Source: Brevibacillus laterosporus DSM 25 (GTDB lineage: Bacteria; Bacillota; Bacilli; Brevibacillales; Brevibacillaceae). Taken from it: a DNA stretch of 64,000 nt. Of this stretch, positions 44,816 to 53,668 are shown one piece after another (positions within the stretch are counted from its first letter, which is position 1; the number at the start of each line of letters is the position of its first letter). The notes beneath the pieces were generated by a model. It made no database searches, had not been told where the DNA came from, and was given only the letters and a program-made list of their open reading frames with translations. Where the stretch lies: assembly GCF_002706795.1 (NCBI RefSeq), contig NZ_CP017705.1, forward strand, positions 3,036,501-3,100,500, written 5' to 3'. A program made the translations under genes and the position numbers.

Positions 44816-44870
44816 ACAAGCATACGGATCGGGAATTAGTAAACGTCGCCCGGTTCGTATGCTTTTTTAT
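44816..44870. terminator. Terminator between the SLH gene and the convergent ArsR gene
   Basis: AAGCATACGGATCGGG pairs with CCCGGTTCGTATGCTT with wobbles, then T run; serves the plus strand and perhaps both. Confidence 0.88.
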
Positions 44871-44926
44871 CGAGTATGCCGAATTAATTTCTCGGTAGCA
44901 TAGCCTGGACAAAAAATGCTCTTACC

Positions 44927-45214
44927 CTATAAGGTTTGGAGGAATGTAGGTAAATATTGTTCAAAGGTTTCTCGATTAATACGTAAAAATTTAGACTGGC
45001 CTTCATTGCGCATATGGATGAGCCCTGCTTCTCGTAAGGTTCGAAAATGATAAGAGGCATTAGATTTTGACATGTGACAAAGTTCACCGACCTCCCCGCA
45101 CTTTGCCTCTTGTTCTTTTTGAAAAAGAACCCGAATGATCTGCAGGCGTGTTTCATCCGCCAATGCTTTTAAAATTTTTATTCGCTGTTTATCTTTAATT
45201 AAAATATTAGACAT
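44927..45214 (-). CDS. ArsR-family winged-helix regulator
   Basis: A 95-residue cytoplasmic regulator. The start at 45214 gives the usual ArsR N-terminus; upstream open frame to 45295 overlaps the DUF423 gene and looks random. The winged helix is visible in ILKALADETRLQIIRVL, MSKSNASYHFRTLREAGLI and MRNEGQSKFLRIN. A single Cys (AKCGEVGEL) precedes the recognition helix, so the ELCVCDL metal motif of classic ArsR is absent; Cys residues here are in C-G-E and E-L-C-H-M, which could still bind metal. It follows a DUF423 gene on the same strand. No clear ribosome site. Confidence 0.82.
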   Translation of the reverse strand: MSNILIKDKQRIKILKALADETRLQIIRVLFQKEQEAKCGEVGELCHMSKSNASYHFRTLREAGLIHMRNEGQSKFLRINRETFEQYLPTFLQTL

Positions 45215-45272
45215 GGAAAAATAATACAAAAAATAGGTATTATCTGCAAGTTTTTTATTTAGCAAAAAACAA

Positions 45273-45650
45273 TTACGCGGACCAAGTAAACCCACAGATG
45301 AATAGGCAAGCCCATCCTGCTAGAAAAGCAAGCCCACCGAGTGGTGTAATAGCACCAAGCTTACGAATACCTGATAAACTCAGCGCATATAAACTTCCCG
45401 AAAAGAGGACAATCCCCACAACAAACAACCATCCAGCAGCAGTAAGTAGCGCACTCGTCCCTAGGACTTTGATCAAAATCGCTGTCATCACTAAAGCGAG
45501 AGAATGGTACATCTGATATTGTGCACCGGTTTGAAAATTGGCCAGCATGTTATCGCTTCGTTTTCCTTTTAAACCGTGAGCTGCAAATGCCCCTAGCGCC
45601 ACAGAGAGAAAACCGCCTATGCCGCCTAGTATCATGAAGGTTTGAGCCAT
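45273..45650 (-). CDS. DUF423 membrane protein (YwdK-like)
   Basis: A 125-residue protein with four hydrophobic segments. The N-terminal ILGGIGGFLSVALGAFAAHGLK (AAHGLKG motif) and the C-terminal TPLGGLAFLAGW are the DUF423 hallmarks. Function unknown in all members. AAGGAAG ribosome site. Upstream of the ArsR gene by 58 bases, probably one transcript. Confidence 0.92.
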   Translation of the reverse strand: MAQTFMILGGIGGFLSVALGAFAAHGLKGKRSDNMLANFQTGAQYQMYHSLALVMTAILIKVLGTSALLTAAGWLFVVGIVLFSGSLYALSLSGIRKLGAITPLGGLAFLAGWACLFICGFTWSA

Positions 45651-45866
45651 TTTTAGTCTTCCTTTCTCTAAACCGTTGTTTTACAAATATTGTACATCAA
45701 TAACAAGGGAAACCACAGCAATGCAAGCACATCACAAGAAGTATCTTATTGATTAAGATGAATGTTTTGTTAAAAATGAAAGTATTTCTATTCGATGTGC
45801 TTATGGAGTGATACAATAGGGCTTATTATTATGCAAGTCCGGTACGAAGGAAGGGAGAGAGGAAAG

Positions 45867-46517
45867 ATGAAGCGTTTTTGGAAAATGAAAGAACCGGTTA
45901 ATACATGGACGCATTTTATTACGTTCCTGGCTGGTATTGTTGGTCTTGTGTTTTTGATCGTTTTGTCCCGTCACAGTGTTTCCAAGCTGATTACATTAAC
46001 AGTCTTTGGTGTTAGTATCATCTTGTTATACGGTGCAAGCTCCTTATATCATTGGGTGAGGACAACGCCAGCAAAAGAAATGATGCTCAAGAAATTTGAC
46101 CACATCGCTATTTATTTCCTCATTGCAGGCTCGTATACGCCCGTGTTTTACTATGGTTTATCGGGTGGCTGGAAATGGAGTATGCTCGGTGCTGTGTGGG
46201 CATTAGCATTGATCGGAATGTTCCTGAAAATTTTCTATATTCACGCTCCGCGCTATGTATCTACGGCTTTTTATGTGACATTAGGCTGGATTGCGGTCGT
46301 TCCGTTTGTCCAACTAATCAATCACTTACCGATTGGAGCGATTGCTCTCATTATCATTGGTGGCGTAATGTATACGATAGGAGCCATCATTTATGCGACC
46401 AAAATATTTGATTTTTTCCCCAATCGTTTTGGGTTTCATGAGATATTTCATTTGTTCGTGATGGCAGGAACCACGCTTCATTTTATCATGGTAGTAAAGT
46501 ACATTGTTCCCATCTAA
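45867..46517 (+). CDS. TrhA/hemolysin III-family (PAQR-like) membrane protein
   Basis: A 216-residue protein with seven membrane segments. The start is ATG 45867 after GGGAGAGAGG; the frame to 45795 lacks a site and is cysteine/tryptophan-rich. PAQR/hemolysin III motifs are present: SSLYHW near helix 2, KFDHIAIYFLIAGSYTP before helix 3, and GFHEIFHLFVMAGTTLHF in the last helices. The conserved Ser/Asp/His metal-site residues are all kept. Members such as YqfA/TrhA influence membrane lipid homeostasis. Monocistronic. Confidence 0.92.
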   Translation: MKRFWKMKEPVNTWTHFITFLAGIVGLVFLIVLSRHSVSKLITLTVFGVSIILLYGASSLYHWVRTTPAKEMMLKKFDHIAIYFLIAGSYTPVFYYGLSGGWKWSMLGAVWALALIGMFLKIFYIHAPRYVSTAFYVTLGWIAVVPFVQLINHLPIGAIALIIIGGVMYTIGAIIYATKIFDFFPNRFGFHEIFHLFVMAGTTLHFIMVVKYIVPI

Positions 46518-46912
46518 TAAAGCTTTTTATAAGGGTTCCATTGGTTGTAATTAGTTGCTTTTCATCAAAAGACATGATATTGTTAATACGTTGCGATGAA
46601 ACGCCTATATCCGTGGGAAATTCGCGAGTAACCAATGGCGATGGACTTGTTGTTCCATCTTTAATGATTGCCATTTTTTTATAAAACACGAGAATGTGCA
46701 GGCATTAAGTGTGAATTCTGCTTAATGCTTTTTTTTGTGAAAAACGAGTGCTTACAGACGATCATTCCACTGATAGGTTTATCAGAAGCAAATAAAATAT
46801 TAGAGGCTTATATACACAATAAAGTGGCAGACTATAGATGTTACGTTTTCTGGCACTTATCGTGTATAAAGCATGTAGGATTTCATCCGTAAATAAAGGA
46901 GATTGAAAAAAT
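46518..46912 (+). promoter_or_regulatory. Long region before the helicase gene with a terminator-like hairpin
   Basis: GCATTAAG (46702-46709) pairs with CTTAATGC (46721-46728) and is followed by eight T. It lies 185 bases after the TrhA stop, too far for a simple end, and 176 bases before the helicase start. It may be an attenuator or the end of an unannotated small transcript. No convincing gene in this region. Confidence 0.5.
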
Positions 46913-48436
46913 TTGGCTACATTTAATGAACTAGGATTGAGTCCATCCGTACTTCGATCCATCAGTAACATGGGTTTTGAAGAAGCGACTCCAATCCAAG
47001 CTTTAACCATTCCAGTTGCATTAACAGGAAGAGACCTGATTGGTCAGGCTCAAACAGGAACAGGGAAAACCGTAGCATTCGGTATCCCAATGATTGAAAA
47101 GATTGATACCTCTTCTAACCACATTCAAGGTATTGTATTGGCTCCAACTCGTGAGTTGGCTGTACAGGTATCTGAGGAATTGATCAAACTAGGTCAATAC
47201 ACAGGTATTAAAACCTTGCCAATCTATGGTGGACAGGATATCATGCGTCAAATGCGCGCATTGAAAAAGAACCCTCACGTTATCGTTGCAACTCCTGGCC
47301 GTCTAATTGACCACATCAACCGTCGCACAATCCGTCTACAAAACATTCAAACCTTGGTATTGGATGAAGCTGATGAAATGCTAAACATGGGTTTCATTGA
47401 AGAAATCGAAAGCATTTTAGAGCAAATTCCAGATGAGCGTCAGACTTTGTTGTTCTCAGCAACAATGCCACGCCAAATCGAATCTTTGGCACAACGCTAC
47501 CTTAAAAACCCAGAAAAAATCACCGTGAAAGCAAAAGAAGTAACGGTTCCAAACATTGAGCAAGTATACATGGAAGTTCAGGAAAAATTGAAGTTTGATG
47601 TAATGACTCGCTTATTAGATATACAGTCCCCAGAATTAGCTATCGTGTTTGGCCGTACGAAGCGTCGCGTTGATGAATTGAGCGAAGCCCTGAACAAACG
47701 TGGTTATTCTGCGGAAGGTATCCATGGTGACTTAACACAAGCAAAGCGCGACAGTGTTCTTCGTCAATTTAAAGAAGGCACCATCGACATTCTGGTTGCA
47801 ACAGATGTAGCAGCTCGCGGTTTGGATATCAGTGGTGTTACACACGTATATAACTTTGATATTCCACAAGACCCTGAAAGCTATGTTCACCGTATTGGTC
47901 GTACAGGTCGTGCAGGTAAGACAGGTGTTGCGACTACATTTGTAACATCTCGCGAGATTGATCACTTGCGCATGATTGAACAGGTTACAAAACGTAAAAT
48001 GAGTCGTCGTCCTGTACCAACATTAACGGAAGCGATTGAAGGTGCACAACGTATTACAGTTGACAAATTATTGTCTGTAATTGGTGAAGAAAACTACCGT
48101 GATTACCATAGCTTGGCAGAAACTCTACTTCAAGAAAATGATTCTGTTACATTGGTGGCAGCTGCTCTGAAAATGCTGACCAAAGAGCCGGATGTAACTC
48201 CAGTTCGTTTAACTGAAGAGGCACCTCTACGTTCTAAAAAACGCCGTCCTTTTGGCGATGATAAACGCGGTAGTGGTCCACGCCGTGGCTATGGCGAGCG
48301 TCGTAGCGGTAGTAGCAACTATCGTGGTGGCCGTTCAGAAGGTGGTCGTCGCAGTAGCGGTGATGACCGTCGTCGTAGCAGTGGTGGTAGAGCACCTAGC
48401 AAACCATCATCTGAAGGTAGAAAGCCTCGCGTATAG
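46913..48436 (+). CDS. cshA: DEAD-box ATP-dependent RNA helicase, CshA-like
   Basis: A 507-residue cytoplasmic helicase starting with TTG after AAAGGAGATTG. Motifs in order: Q motif (GFEEATPIQ), I (AQTGTGKT), Ia (PTRELAVQ), II (VLDEADEM), III (SAT), IV-V ([17 protein letters not shown]) and VI ([10 protein letters not shown]). The C-terminal tail after 430 is rich in Arg, Gly and Ser ([10 protein letters not shown] and related), typical of RNA-binding tails. CshA works in mRNA decay, ribosome assembly and cold growth. Followed by a terminator. Gene name by resemblance. Confidence 0.93.
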   Translation: MATFNELGLSPSVLRSISNMGFEEATPIQALTIPVALTGRDLIGQAQTGTGKTVAFGIPMIEKIDTSSNHIQGIVLAPTRELAVQVSEELIKLGQYTGIKTLPIYGGQDIMRQMRALKKNPHVIVATPGRLIDHINRRTIRLQNIQTLVLDEADEMLNMGFIEEIESILEQIPDERQTLLFSATMPRQIESLAQRYLKNPEKITVKAKEVTVPNIEQVYMEVQEKLKFDVMTRLLDIQSPELAIVFGRTKRRVDELSEALNKRGYSAEGIHGDLTQAKRDSVLRQFKEGTIDILVATDVAARGLDISGVTHVYNFDIPQDPESYVHRIGRTGRAGKTGVATTFVTSREIDHLRMIEQVTKRKMSRRPVPTLTEAIEGAQRITVDKLLSVIGEENYRDYHSLAETLLQENDSVTLVAAALKMLTKEPDVTPVRLTEEAPLRSKKRRPFGDDKRGSGPRRGYGERRSGSSNYRGGRSEGGRRSSGDDRRRSSGGRAPSKPSSEGRKPRV

Positions 48437-48473
48437 TAGTTGATTCAACTCTAAACAGCTAATAATAGGTGTA

Positions 48474-48533
48474 CAAGACGTGTATGATTGCCCGACTCCG
48501 AAAGGAGCAAAGGCTATCTACACGTCTTTTTTG
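48474..48533 (+). terminator. Terminator of the helicase gene
   Basis: AAGACGTGTA pairs with TACACGTCTT around a smaller inner hairpin (CTCCGAAAGGAG), then T run. The remainder of 48534-48804 holds no supported gene. Confidence 0.9.
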
Positions 48534-48804
48534 TATGCTTTTAAAGGTAGATTTTTCAGAATATGATTTTAACTTATCAAAAGACAGAGGAAATGAAAAG
48601 GAAGTTTAACAAGTAAGCTATTTTTTAATAACAATCATGCTATAAGCTGGGTTTTCTGGGTTTGTCTTGGTAGGAAATGAAACATTTACTGATTGAAAGG
48701 TTACATAATACGGGTGGATAATAAGCAGAGAATATTCGAATTTGCTTATGAATTTAATAGCTTATGTAGCGTAGCAAAAGAAATAAAGGAGGAACCAGCA
48801 AGTA

Positions 48805-49950
48805 ATGAGTGTTTCCGATACCAAACAAATCCGGTTATTGATAGTGATTATAGGTTCGCTAATGTTTTCTAGTTATCCAGCAATGGTTCATGCAACAGAT
48901 GAGAAGGCTATACATTCCCAAACTAGTGAAGAAAAACGTGAACTAACTCCTGAAAAAGTTGCTGAGTTGGCATTGAAACAAAATATCGATCTAAAGAAAT
49001 TCCGCCTTGATGTCGATACAGCTGATATTAATGCTAACCAAGCCATATATAGTTCAGTAAAGATGAAAGAATCAAATATTTCATCGCTCGGTGAAGCTCA
49101 GCAGAAATATGTGCAAACAGCTAAAGCGGAAGCCGCCAGAAACAGCCACAAATATATGTTACAAGCAATGGAGGATAAGACCAAGCTAGGTGCAGAGAAA
49201 GCTTTTTATGAGCTGTGGCATGCCAAGCAAGAGTTGCAGTTGAAGGAGCAAAGCTTAACTCGTGCACAAAAACAGGTAGATACGGCAAATACGTTATATA
49301 AAGCAGGAGTAAAATCCAAAAATGATGTGATGCAAGCAGAAACAGGATTAGCCCAAGCAAAAGCTAATTATGAAGCAGCCCGTAATCAGGTTAGCATTTC
49401 TACGCTTTCACTAAATCAATTTTTGGCGGAAGATTTGACTAAAGAATGGGAGCTATCTATACCTGAAGAGGATATACGCGACAAAGAGATTACTCCATTG
49501 GAAGAAGCCAAGCGTTTAGCTGTTGCCCAACGTGCTGAGATTCTAAAAATTGACGAAGAAGTAAAAGCGGCGAAAAAGAATGTTGAAACGATAGAGAAAT
49601 ATTCAATCTTGTCCTCCTTCCAAGGACAGCTTGCCAAAAATGATTTGGAAACAGCAGAAGTGAATAAAGAACAAACCAAAAACGATATTTTGTTAGAAGT
49701 TACTCGAAATTATGAAACTTTGACTTCCGCTAAACAAAGTATAGAGGCATTTGAAAAAGCCAGAGAAGCTTCCAAAGAGAATTATCGTTTAACACAATTA
49801 CGCTATGAAAATGGTCTTGCAACTACCCTGGATCTTATGTCTGCTGAGGAGGAGCTAGCACAGCGAGAAAACGAATATGAAACAGCTACTCACAATTATC
49901 GGTTAGCCTATCTCACCTATAAAAACTCAATAGGAAGACCTGTTTCTTAA
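48805..49950 (+). CDS. TolC-family protein
   Basis: A 381-residue exported protein: N-terminal hydrophobic segment with a likely cleavage near VHATDE, then long helices with heptad pattern (AQKQVDTANTLYKAGVKSKND, AKANYEAARNQVSI). Two TolC-like repeats are visible, each ending with the RYENGLATTLDLMSAEEEL type motif (YKAGVKSKNDVMQAETGLAQ and YENGLATTLDLMSAEEELAQ). It lacks the outer-membrane barrel strands, so in this cell it may act as a coiled-coil extracytoplasmic protein. AAAGGAGG lies 12 bases upstream. No transporter gene beside it. Confidence 0.85.
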   Translation: MSVSDTKQIRLLIVIIGSLMFSSYPAMVHATDEKAIHSQTSEEKRELTPEKVAELALKQNIDLKKFRLDVDTADINANQAIYSSVKMKESNISSLGEAQQKYVQTAKAEAARNSHKYMLQAMEDKTKLGAEKAFYELWHAKQELQLKEQSLTRAQKQVDTANTLYKAGVKSKNDVMQAETGLAQAKANYEAARNQVSISTLSLNQFLAEDLTKEWELSIPEEDIRDKEITPLEEAKRLAVAQRAEILKIDEEVKAAKKNVETIEKYSILSSFQGQLAKNDLETAEVNKEQTKNDILLEVTRNYETLTSAKQSIEAFEKAREASKENYRLTQLRYENGLATTLDLMSAEEELAQRENEYETATHNYRLAYLTYKNSIGRPVS

Positions 49951-49966
49951 TAAAGAAGTGTATAAA

Positions 49967-50021
49967 TTTTAAGTTTTTTTTAAGAACTTGTACCCTTTCT
50001 TTTTAAGATCCGTCTTATAAA
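49967..50021 (+). promoter_or_regulatory. Candidate response-regulator box array and promoter
   Basis: TTTTAAG occurs at 49967-49973, 49978-49984 and 50001-50007, spaced 11 and 23 bases. Such phased direct repeats fit OmpR/VanR-type regulators. TATAAA at 50016-50021 is a -10 box without a good -35, as in activator-dependent promoters. Confidence 0.55.
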
Positions 50022-50058
50022 ATAAGACAAAGGATCAGACAAGAAAGGAAGAGCATAA

Positions 50059-50664
50059 ATGAAAGCGAATAAAAGCGCTGTAGAAACGACCACTTGTCTA
50101 GCTATGCAACGATATGTTAGAGATAAAGTTCGGTTTTTTACTACATTTGTTAAATCACCTCGTGAGGTAGGGAGTGTTACTCCTAGCTCAGCACGCTTAT
50201 CTAAAAGAATGCTAGATGGAATCGACTGGGCAGAAGTTACGTCAGTGGTTGAACTAGGTGCAGGTACTGGTGTGTTTACGCAAAAACTGAAACATAAAAT
50301 TTCATCTCATACAAAAGTGTTTGTATATGAACAAGATGTAAAACTTCGAGCTGATTTACAAGAGAGATTTCCTTCTTTTCACCATCATTGCGATGCTCAG
50401 TGTTTGTCAGCAGACTTAAATCAAGCAGGTGTAGAACAGGTAGATGTCATCATTAGTGGATTACCGTTTATGAACTTTCCACAGGAATTACGTGAACAGA
50501 TCGTAGCGGAGATTATGCAATCGTTAAAACCAGGCGGTGCTTTTGTCGCTTTCCAATATTCCCTACAAATGAGAAAACAGTTGAAAGAGACCTTTCGTGA
50601 GGTATCTATTTCTTTTGAGCCGTTAAACATCCCTCCTGCATTTGTCTATCGGTGTCGTAAGTAA
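50059..50664 (+). CDS. Class I SAM-dependent methyltransferase, phospholipid N-methyltransferase-like
   Basis: A 201-residue cytoplasmic or membrane-associated methyltransferase. The SAM-binding motif is VVELGAGTGVFT (about 62-73), with an acidic residue after the second strand (VYEQD) and VDVIISGLPF as the catalytic-strand motif. The N-terminal FVKSPREVGSVTPSS is characteristic of phosphatidylethanolamine N-methyltransferase (PmtA-like) and related rRNA dimethylase-like enzymes. AGAAAGGAAGA ribosome site. First gene of a three-gene operon with a two-component system 65 bases downstream, so it may adjust membrane lipids in response to stress. Confidence 0.85.
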   Translation: MKANKSAVETTTCLAMQRYVRDKVRFFTTFVKSPREVGSVTPSSARLSKRMLDGIDWAEVTSVVELGAGTGVFTQKLKHKISSHTKVFVYEQDVKLRADLQERFPSFHHHCDAQCLSADLNQAGVEQVDVIISGLPFMNFPQELREQIVAEIMQSLKPGGAFVAFQYSLQMRKQLKETFREVSISFEPLNIPPAFVYRCRK

Positions 50665-50729
50665 CAGACAATCCGATGAGAAATAAATAGAATGAACATA
50701 AGATGCTATTTGTTCACGGGAGGAATCCG

Positions 50730-51434
50730 ATGATGAAAGAAACGATTTTAATCATTGATGATGAAAAAGAAATACGCGATTTAATTGATATCTATTTGAG
50801 TAACGAGGACTTCCGTGTTTTGAAGGCGGCTGATGGATTAGAAGGGTTACAAATCCTGGAGGAAAATCAAGTACACGTAATTATTTTAGATATTATGATG
50901 CCCAGATTGGATGGATTGGCTGCCTGCATGAGGATCAGGGAAAAGCAAAATGTCCCGATCATCATGCTGTCCGCCAAAGCGGAGGATATGGACAAGATTA
51001 TTGGGTTAGCTACTGGAGCCGACGATTATGTGACAAAGCCGTTTAACCCGATGGAACTGTTGGCGCGAGTAAAGTCGCAGTTAAGACGTTACATGCGGTT
51101 AAGCGGTTTTTCAGAAGTAAAGACTGACGAACTCGTAGTCGATGACTTAACGATCAATGTTGCGACGCATGAAGTGAAGATAGATGGGCGAGAAGTGAAA
51201 CTAACTCCACGAGAATTTGCTATTTTAGAATTATTGGCTCGCCATAAAGGAATTGTGTTTAGTGCAGAAAAAATTTACGAACGAATTTGGAATGAGCCTT
51301 TTTATCAATCTGATAATACAGTCATGGTACATATTCGTAAAATCAGGGAGAAAATTGAGCAAAACCCACGTAAACCTCGCTATATCAAAACCGTTTGGGG
51401 AGTAGGTTATAAAGTTGAAATGGAATCCATTTAG
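50730..51434 (+). CDS. OmpR/VanR-family response regulator
   Basis: A 234-residue regulator. The start ATG 50730 or 50733 follows GGGAGG; the frame to 50703 lies upstream of that site. Receiver domain: acidic pair DDE, phospho-Asp54 in ILDIMMPR, Lys in VTKPFNP. Winged-helix output: LTPREFAILELLARHKGI and VWGVGYKVE. It resembles VanR. Its stop overlaps the start of the kinase gene. Likely binds the TTTTAAG boxes ahead of the operon. Confidence 0.93.
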   Translation: MMKETILIIDDEKEIRDLIDIYLSNEDFRVLKAADGLEGLQILEENQVHVIILDIMMPRLDGLAACMRIREKQNVPIIMLSAKAEDMDKIIGLATGADDYVTKPFNPMELLARVKSQLRRYMRLSGFSEVKTDELVVDDLTINVATHEVKIDGREVKLTPREFAILELLARHKGIVFSAEKIYERIWNEPFYQSDNTVMVHIRKIREKIEQNPRKPRYIKTVWGVGYKVEMESI

Positions 51435-52908
51435 GCTAATACCATATACGTTTTATACGTGTTATAAGCTTTCGAAAAAAATGATTGCTCAGGGTAAATC
51501 AAGTTTACGTATACAATTGATTGCTGCTTTTGGGATATGTGTACTGGCTGGATTTTTTGTAGCCAGTGTTCTTAATCCCTATATGCTAACGAAACGGGCA
51601 TATATTGATTATACGTCAGGGATGGAAAGCATTGATAATCATGCTCGTAATTTGATAAGCACTCTCCGAATAGAAAATGAAAATAAACAACAAAATCCCT
51701 CATATCGGTTTGAGTTGCAAGAAATAATCGATGACCGTTCGAATAGCGGGAAGTATCACATTTTATTGGTTGATGAACAAGGAAAAGTCTTATATAAAAG
51801 TAAACAAACCTCCGAGGCTACGATTGATATTCATTCTGTTATCCAAAATGCAATGGATCTGCGTATTTATCGTCAGGATTATCAGAATGAGGCAAAAGAG
51901 TTTGTTTCCTTCTATCCTGTGGATGTAGGGGATAAAAAACTTTATTTAATAGTACGAGGTATGCCAGAACCGTCTATCGTCTATCAAACAGGCTATAGTC
52001 AGTTACCAGGACTAATTGGTTTTGGCGTATTTATTTTTTCCTTTTACTATCTAACAAAGCGAAAAATGTACCAAATTCAAAGTATTTCACAAGGTATTCA
52101 AGAAATGGCACTGGGGAATCTTGACATTCGTGTACCAGTTAACAGTAACGATGAATTGGGACAGTTGGCTAATAATATTAATGTCATGGCGATGCAATTA
52201 CATCATACTAGAGAGGAAGAACGTAAGGCAGAGCGAACCAAGCATGAGCTAATCACCAATGTTTCACATGATTTACGTACTCCACTTACTTCTATTATGG
52301 GTTATTTACGACTGATTCAGGATAAGCGTTATCATAGTGAGGGACAATTGGAAGAGTATGCCGGAATTGCTGTTAATAAGTCGGAACAATTAAAGCGTTT
52401 AATTGAGGACTTATTTGATTATACCAAGCTATCTAATAATGGTGTAAGAATGCAAATGCAGAGAGTTGATATATTAGAAATGTTAGAACAGTTAATGGAG
52501 GAGCTTGTACCTCAAGCGGAAGAAGAAGGTTTGCTCTTTCGGAAAAACTATGCTGTAGACCATCTGTTAGTACATGTAGATGCAGATAAAATAGTACGTG
52601 TGTTTGATAATTTACTAATAAATGCTATTAAATATAGTGAAAAACCAGGTGAAATTTTAATAAGCGCAGAACAACTAGGAAGTTCTATTCGTATCTCAAT
52701 TGGTAATAAAGGCCCCAATCTGACTCCGATGGAATTAGATCGTTTATTTGAACGTTTTTATAAGGTTGATGAATCACGGAGTATGGCAAAGGAAGGCTCT
52801 GGATTAGGTCTAGCTATTGCTAAGAGCATCGTTGAGTTGCATTGTGGGAAAATTTGGGCTGAATCACGTGACAATATGATCTTTTTTTACGTAGAATTGC
52901 CGGAGTAA
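51415..52908 (+). CDS. Sensor histidine kinase, VanS-like
   Basis: A 497-residue membrane kinase starting with TTG 51415, overlapping the regulator by 20 bases. Two membrane segments (about 37-58 and 195-215) flank a 135-residue extracellular sensor. HAMP linker (about 216-268), HisKA with VSHDLRTPLTS (His about 285), and HATPase with N box (LLINAIKYS), and G2 box (GSGLGLAIAKSI). It pairs with the regulator upstream. Stimulus unknown; cell-wall or membrane-active compounds are typical for the group. Confidence 0.92.
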   Translation: MKWNPFRLIPYTFYTCYKLSKKMIAQGKSSLRIQLIAAFGICVLAGFFVASVLNPYMLTKRAYIDYTSGMESIDNHARNLISTLRIENENKQQNPSYRFELQEIIDDRSNSGKYHILLVDEQGKVLYKSKQTSEATIDIHSVIQNAMDLRIYRQDYQNEAKEFVSFYPVDVGDKKLYLIVRGMPEPSIVYQTGYSQLPGLIGFGVFIFSFYYLTKRKMYQIQSISQGIQEMALGNLDIRVPVNSNDELGQLANNINVMAMQLHHTREEERKAERTKHELITNVSHDLRTPLTSIMGYLRLIQDKRYHSEGQLEEYAGIAVNKSEQLKRLIEDLFDYTKLSNNGVRMQMQRVDILEMLEQLMEELVPQAEEEGLLFRKNYAVDHLLVHVDADKIVRVFDNLLINAIKYSEKPGEILISAEQLGSSIRISIGNKGPNLTPMELDRLFERFYKVDESRSMAKEGSGLGLAIAKSIVELHCGKIWAESRDNMIFFYVELPE

Positions 52909-53285
52909 AATATCTGTTAATGCTGGAAAAACGCTAGTAAAGATAGCCGATGAGTTAAGATAGTTTATACATGTAAGCTCCTTCCTATATAGGGAGGGGC
53001 TAATTGATATGGGGATAAAAAAGGTAAAAAACAGCACGGCAAAAAATGTTCCCCCTTGCTCGAAACACAATACAATCAGAGAAACTATCTAACGAAAAGG
53101 GAAGGAGCTAGAGGGAGGATTACGATATAGGGCAATAAATACGACTAGTGCTCCGACCCTAGAGAGAGTAAATCCATGATCAAAGGAAGTTTTAAACATT
53201 TATTTATGAATACGGAAAGAAATAAAAAACTAAATCGGCTCTTTGTGCATCTCACTTATGGTGAGATAAATAAGGAGGAGACAAC
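52909..53285. other. Intergenic region, no supported gene
   Basis: Contains a wobble-rich hairpin at 52976-53001 with no T run, a GGGAGG at about 53114-53119 without a following ORF, and a perfect 7-bp hairpin ATCTCAC/GTGAGAT at 53249-53267 just ahead of the ribosome site of the decayed sigma gene. A 42-codon ORF at 53176-53304 has no ribosome site and is not accepted. Confidence 0.5.
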
Positions 53286-53458
53286 ATGGAGCAGAAGACG
53301 TTGATCGCTCTTATCGGATTGCCTACAGCTACTTACATAATGAAGCTACCAGCATGGATGCGGTGTGCGATGCAGTCGAGCAAGCATTTAATCGAGCTCC
53401 TATGTCGAGCTACTATACCTTTACAAAGAAAAATAGCCCAACGCTTGAAGGGCCATGA
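53286..53458 (+). pseudogene. Decayed ECF sigma factor gene (region 2 remnant, frameshifted)
   Basis: An intact AAGGAGGAG ribosome site precedes ATG 53286. After three codons the reading must move to another frame (a likely one-base loss near 53294) to give EDVDRSYRIAYSYLHNEATS and then MDAVCDAVEQAF, which reads like sigma-70 region 2 of ECF sigma factors. After this the similarity ends and a stop follows at 53456-53458, so regions 2.3 to 4 are missing. Without the shift the ATG gives a 63-residue protein of no recognised type. A strong terminator follows. I infer a pseudogene; no anti-sigma partner is adjacent. Confidence 0.6.
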
Positions 53459-53485
53459 ATCGTCATCTACAGACTAATCGTATGA

Positions 53486-53534
53486 TAAAAAACGCATGTA
53501 ATTCCTTTTAGAAAGGGGGGCATGCGTTTTTTAT
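53486..53534 (+). terminator. Terminator after the sigma factor remnant
   Basis: AAAAAACGCATG pairs with CATGCGTTTTTT across a CTTTTAGAAAG-containing loop. Confidence 0.9.
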
Positions 53535-53668
53535 GAAAGTGATTTGTTTCTAATGATAAGTTTTTCTAATGATAAGCATTGTATATCTGTATTTCACTTG
53601 TCAATCAAAAGAACTTATAGTGGAAGCAGATAAGGGAAGTTCCTTGATAGACAGAATGGAGAGATACA

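Noticed and set aside
46486-46689. 67-codon minus-strand ORF after the TrhA gene
   Set aside because: No ribosome site, overlaps the TrhA stop, no recognised features.
48252-48443. 63-codon Val-rich ORF in the helicase tail
   Set aside because: Out-of-frame reading of the Arg/Gly-rich repeat codons.
52976-53001. Hairpin after the VanS-like gene as terminator
   Set aside because: Loop too short, many wobbles and no T run.
53176-53304. 42-codon ORF ahead of the sigma remnant
   Set aside because: Poor ribosome site and it runs into the sigma gene's own start; no recognised features.
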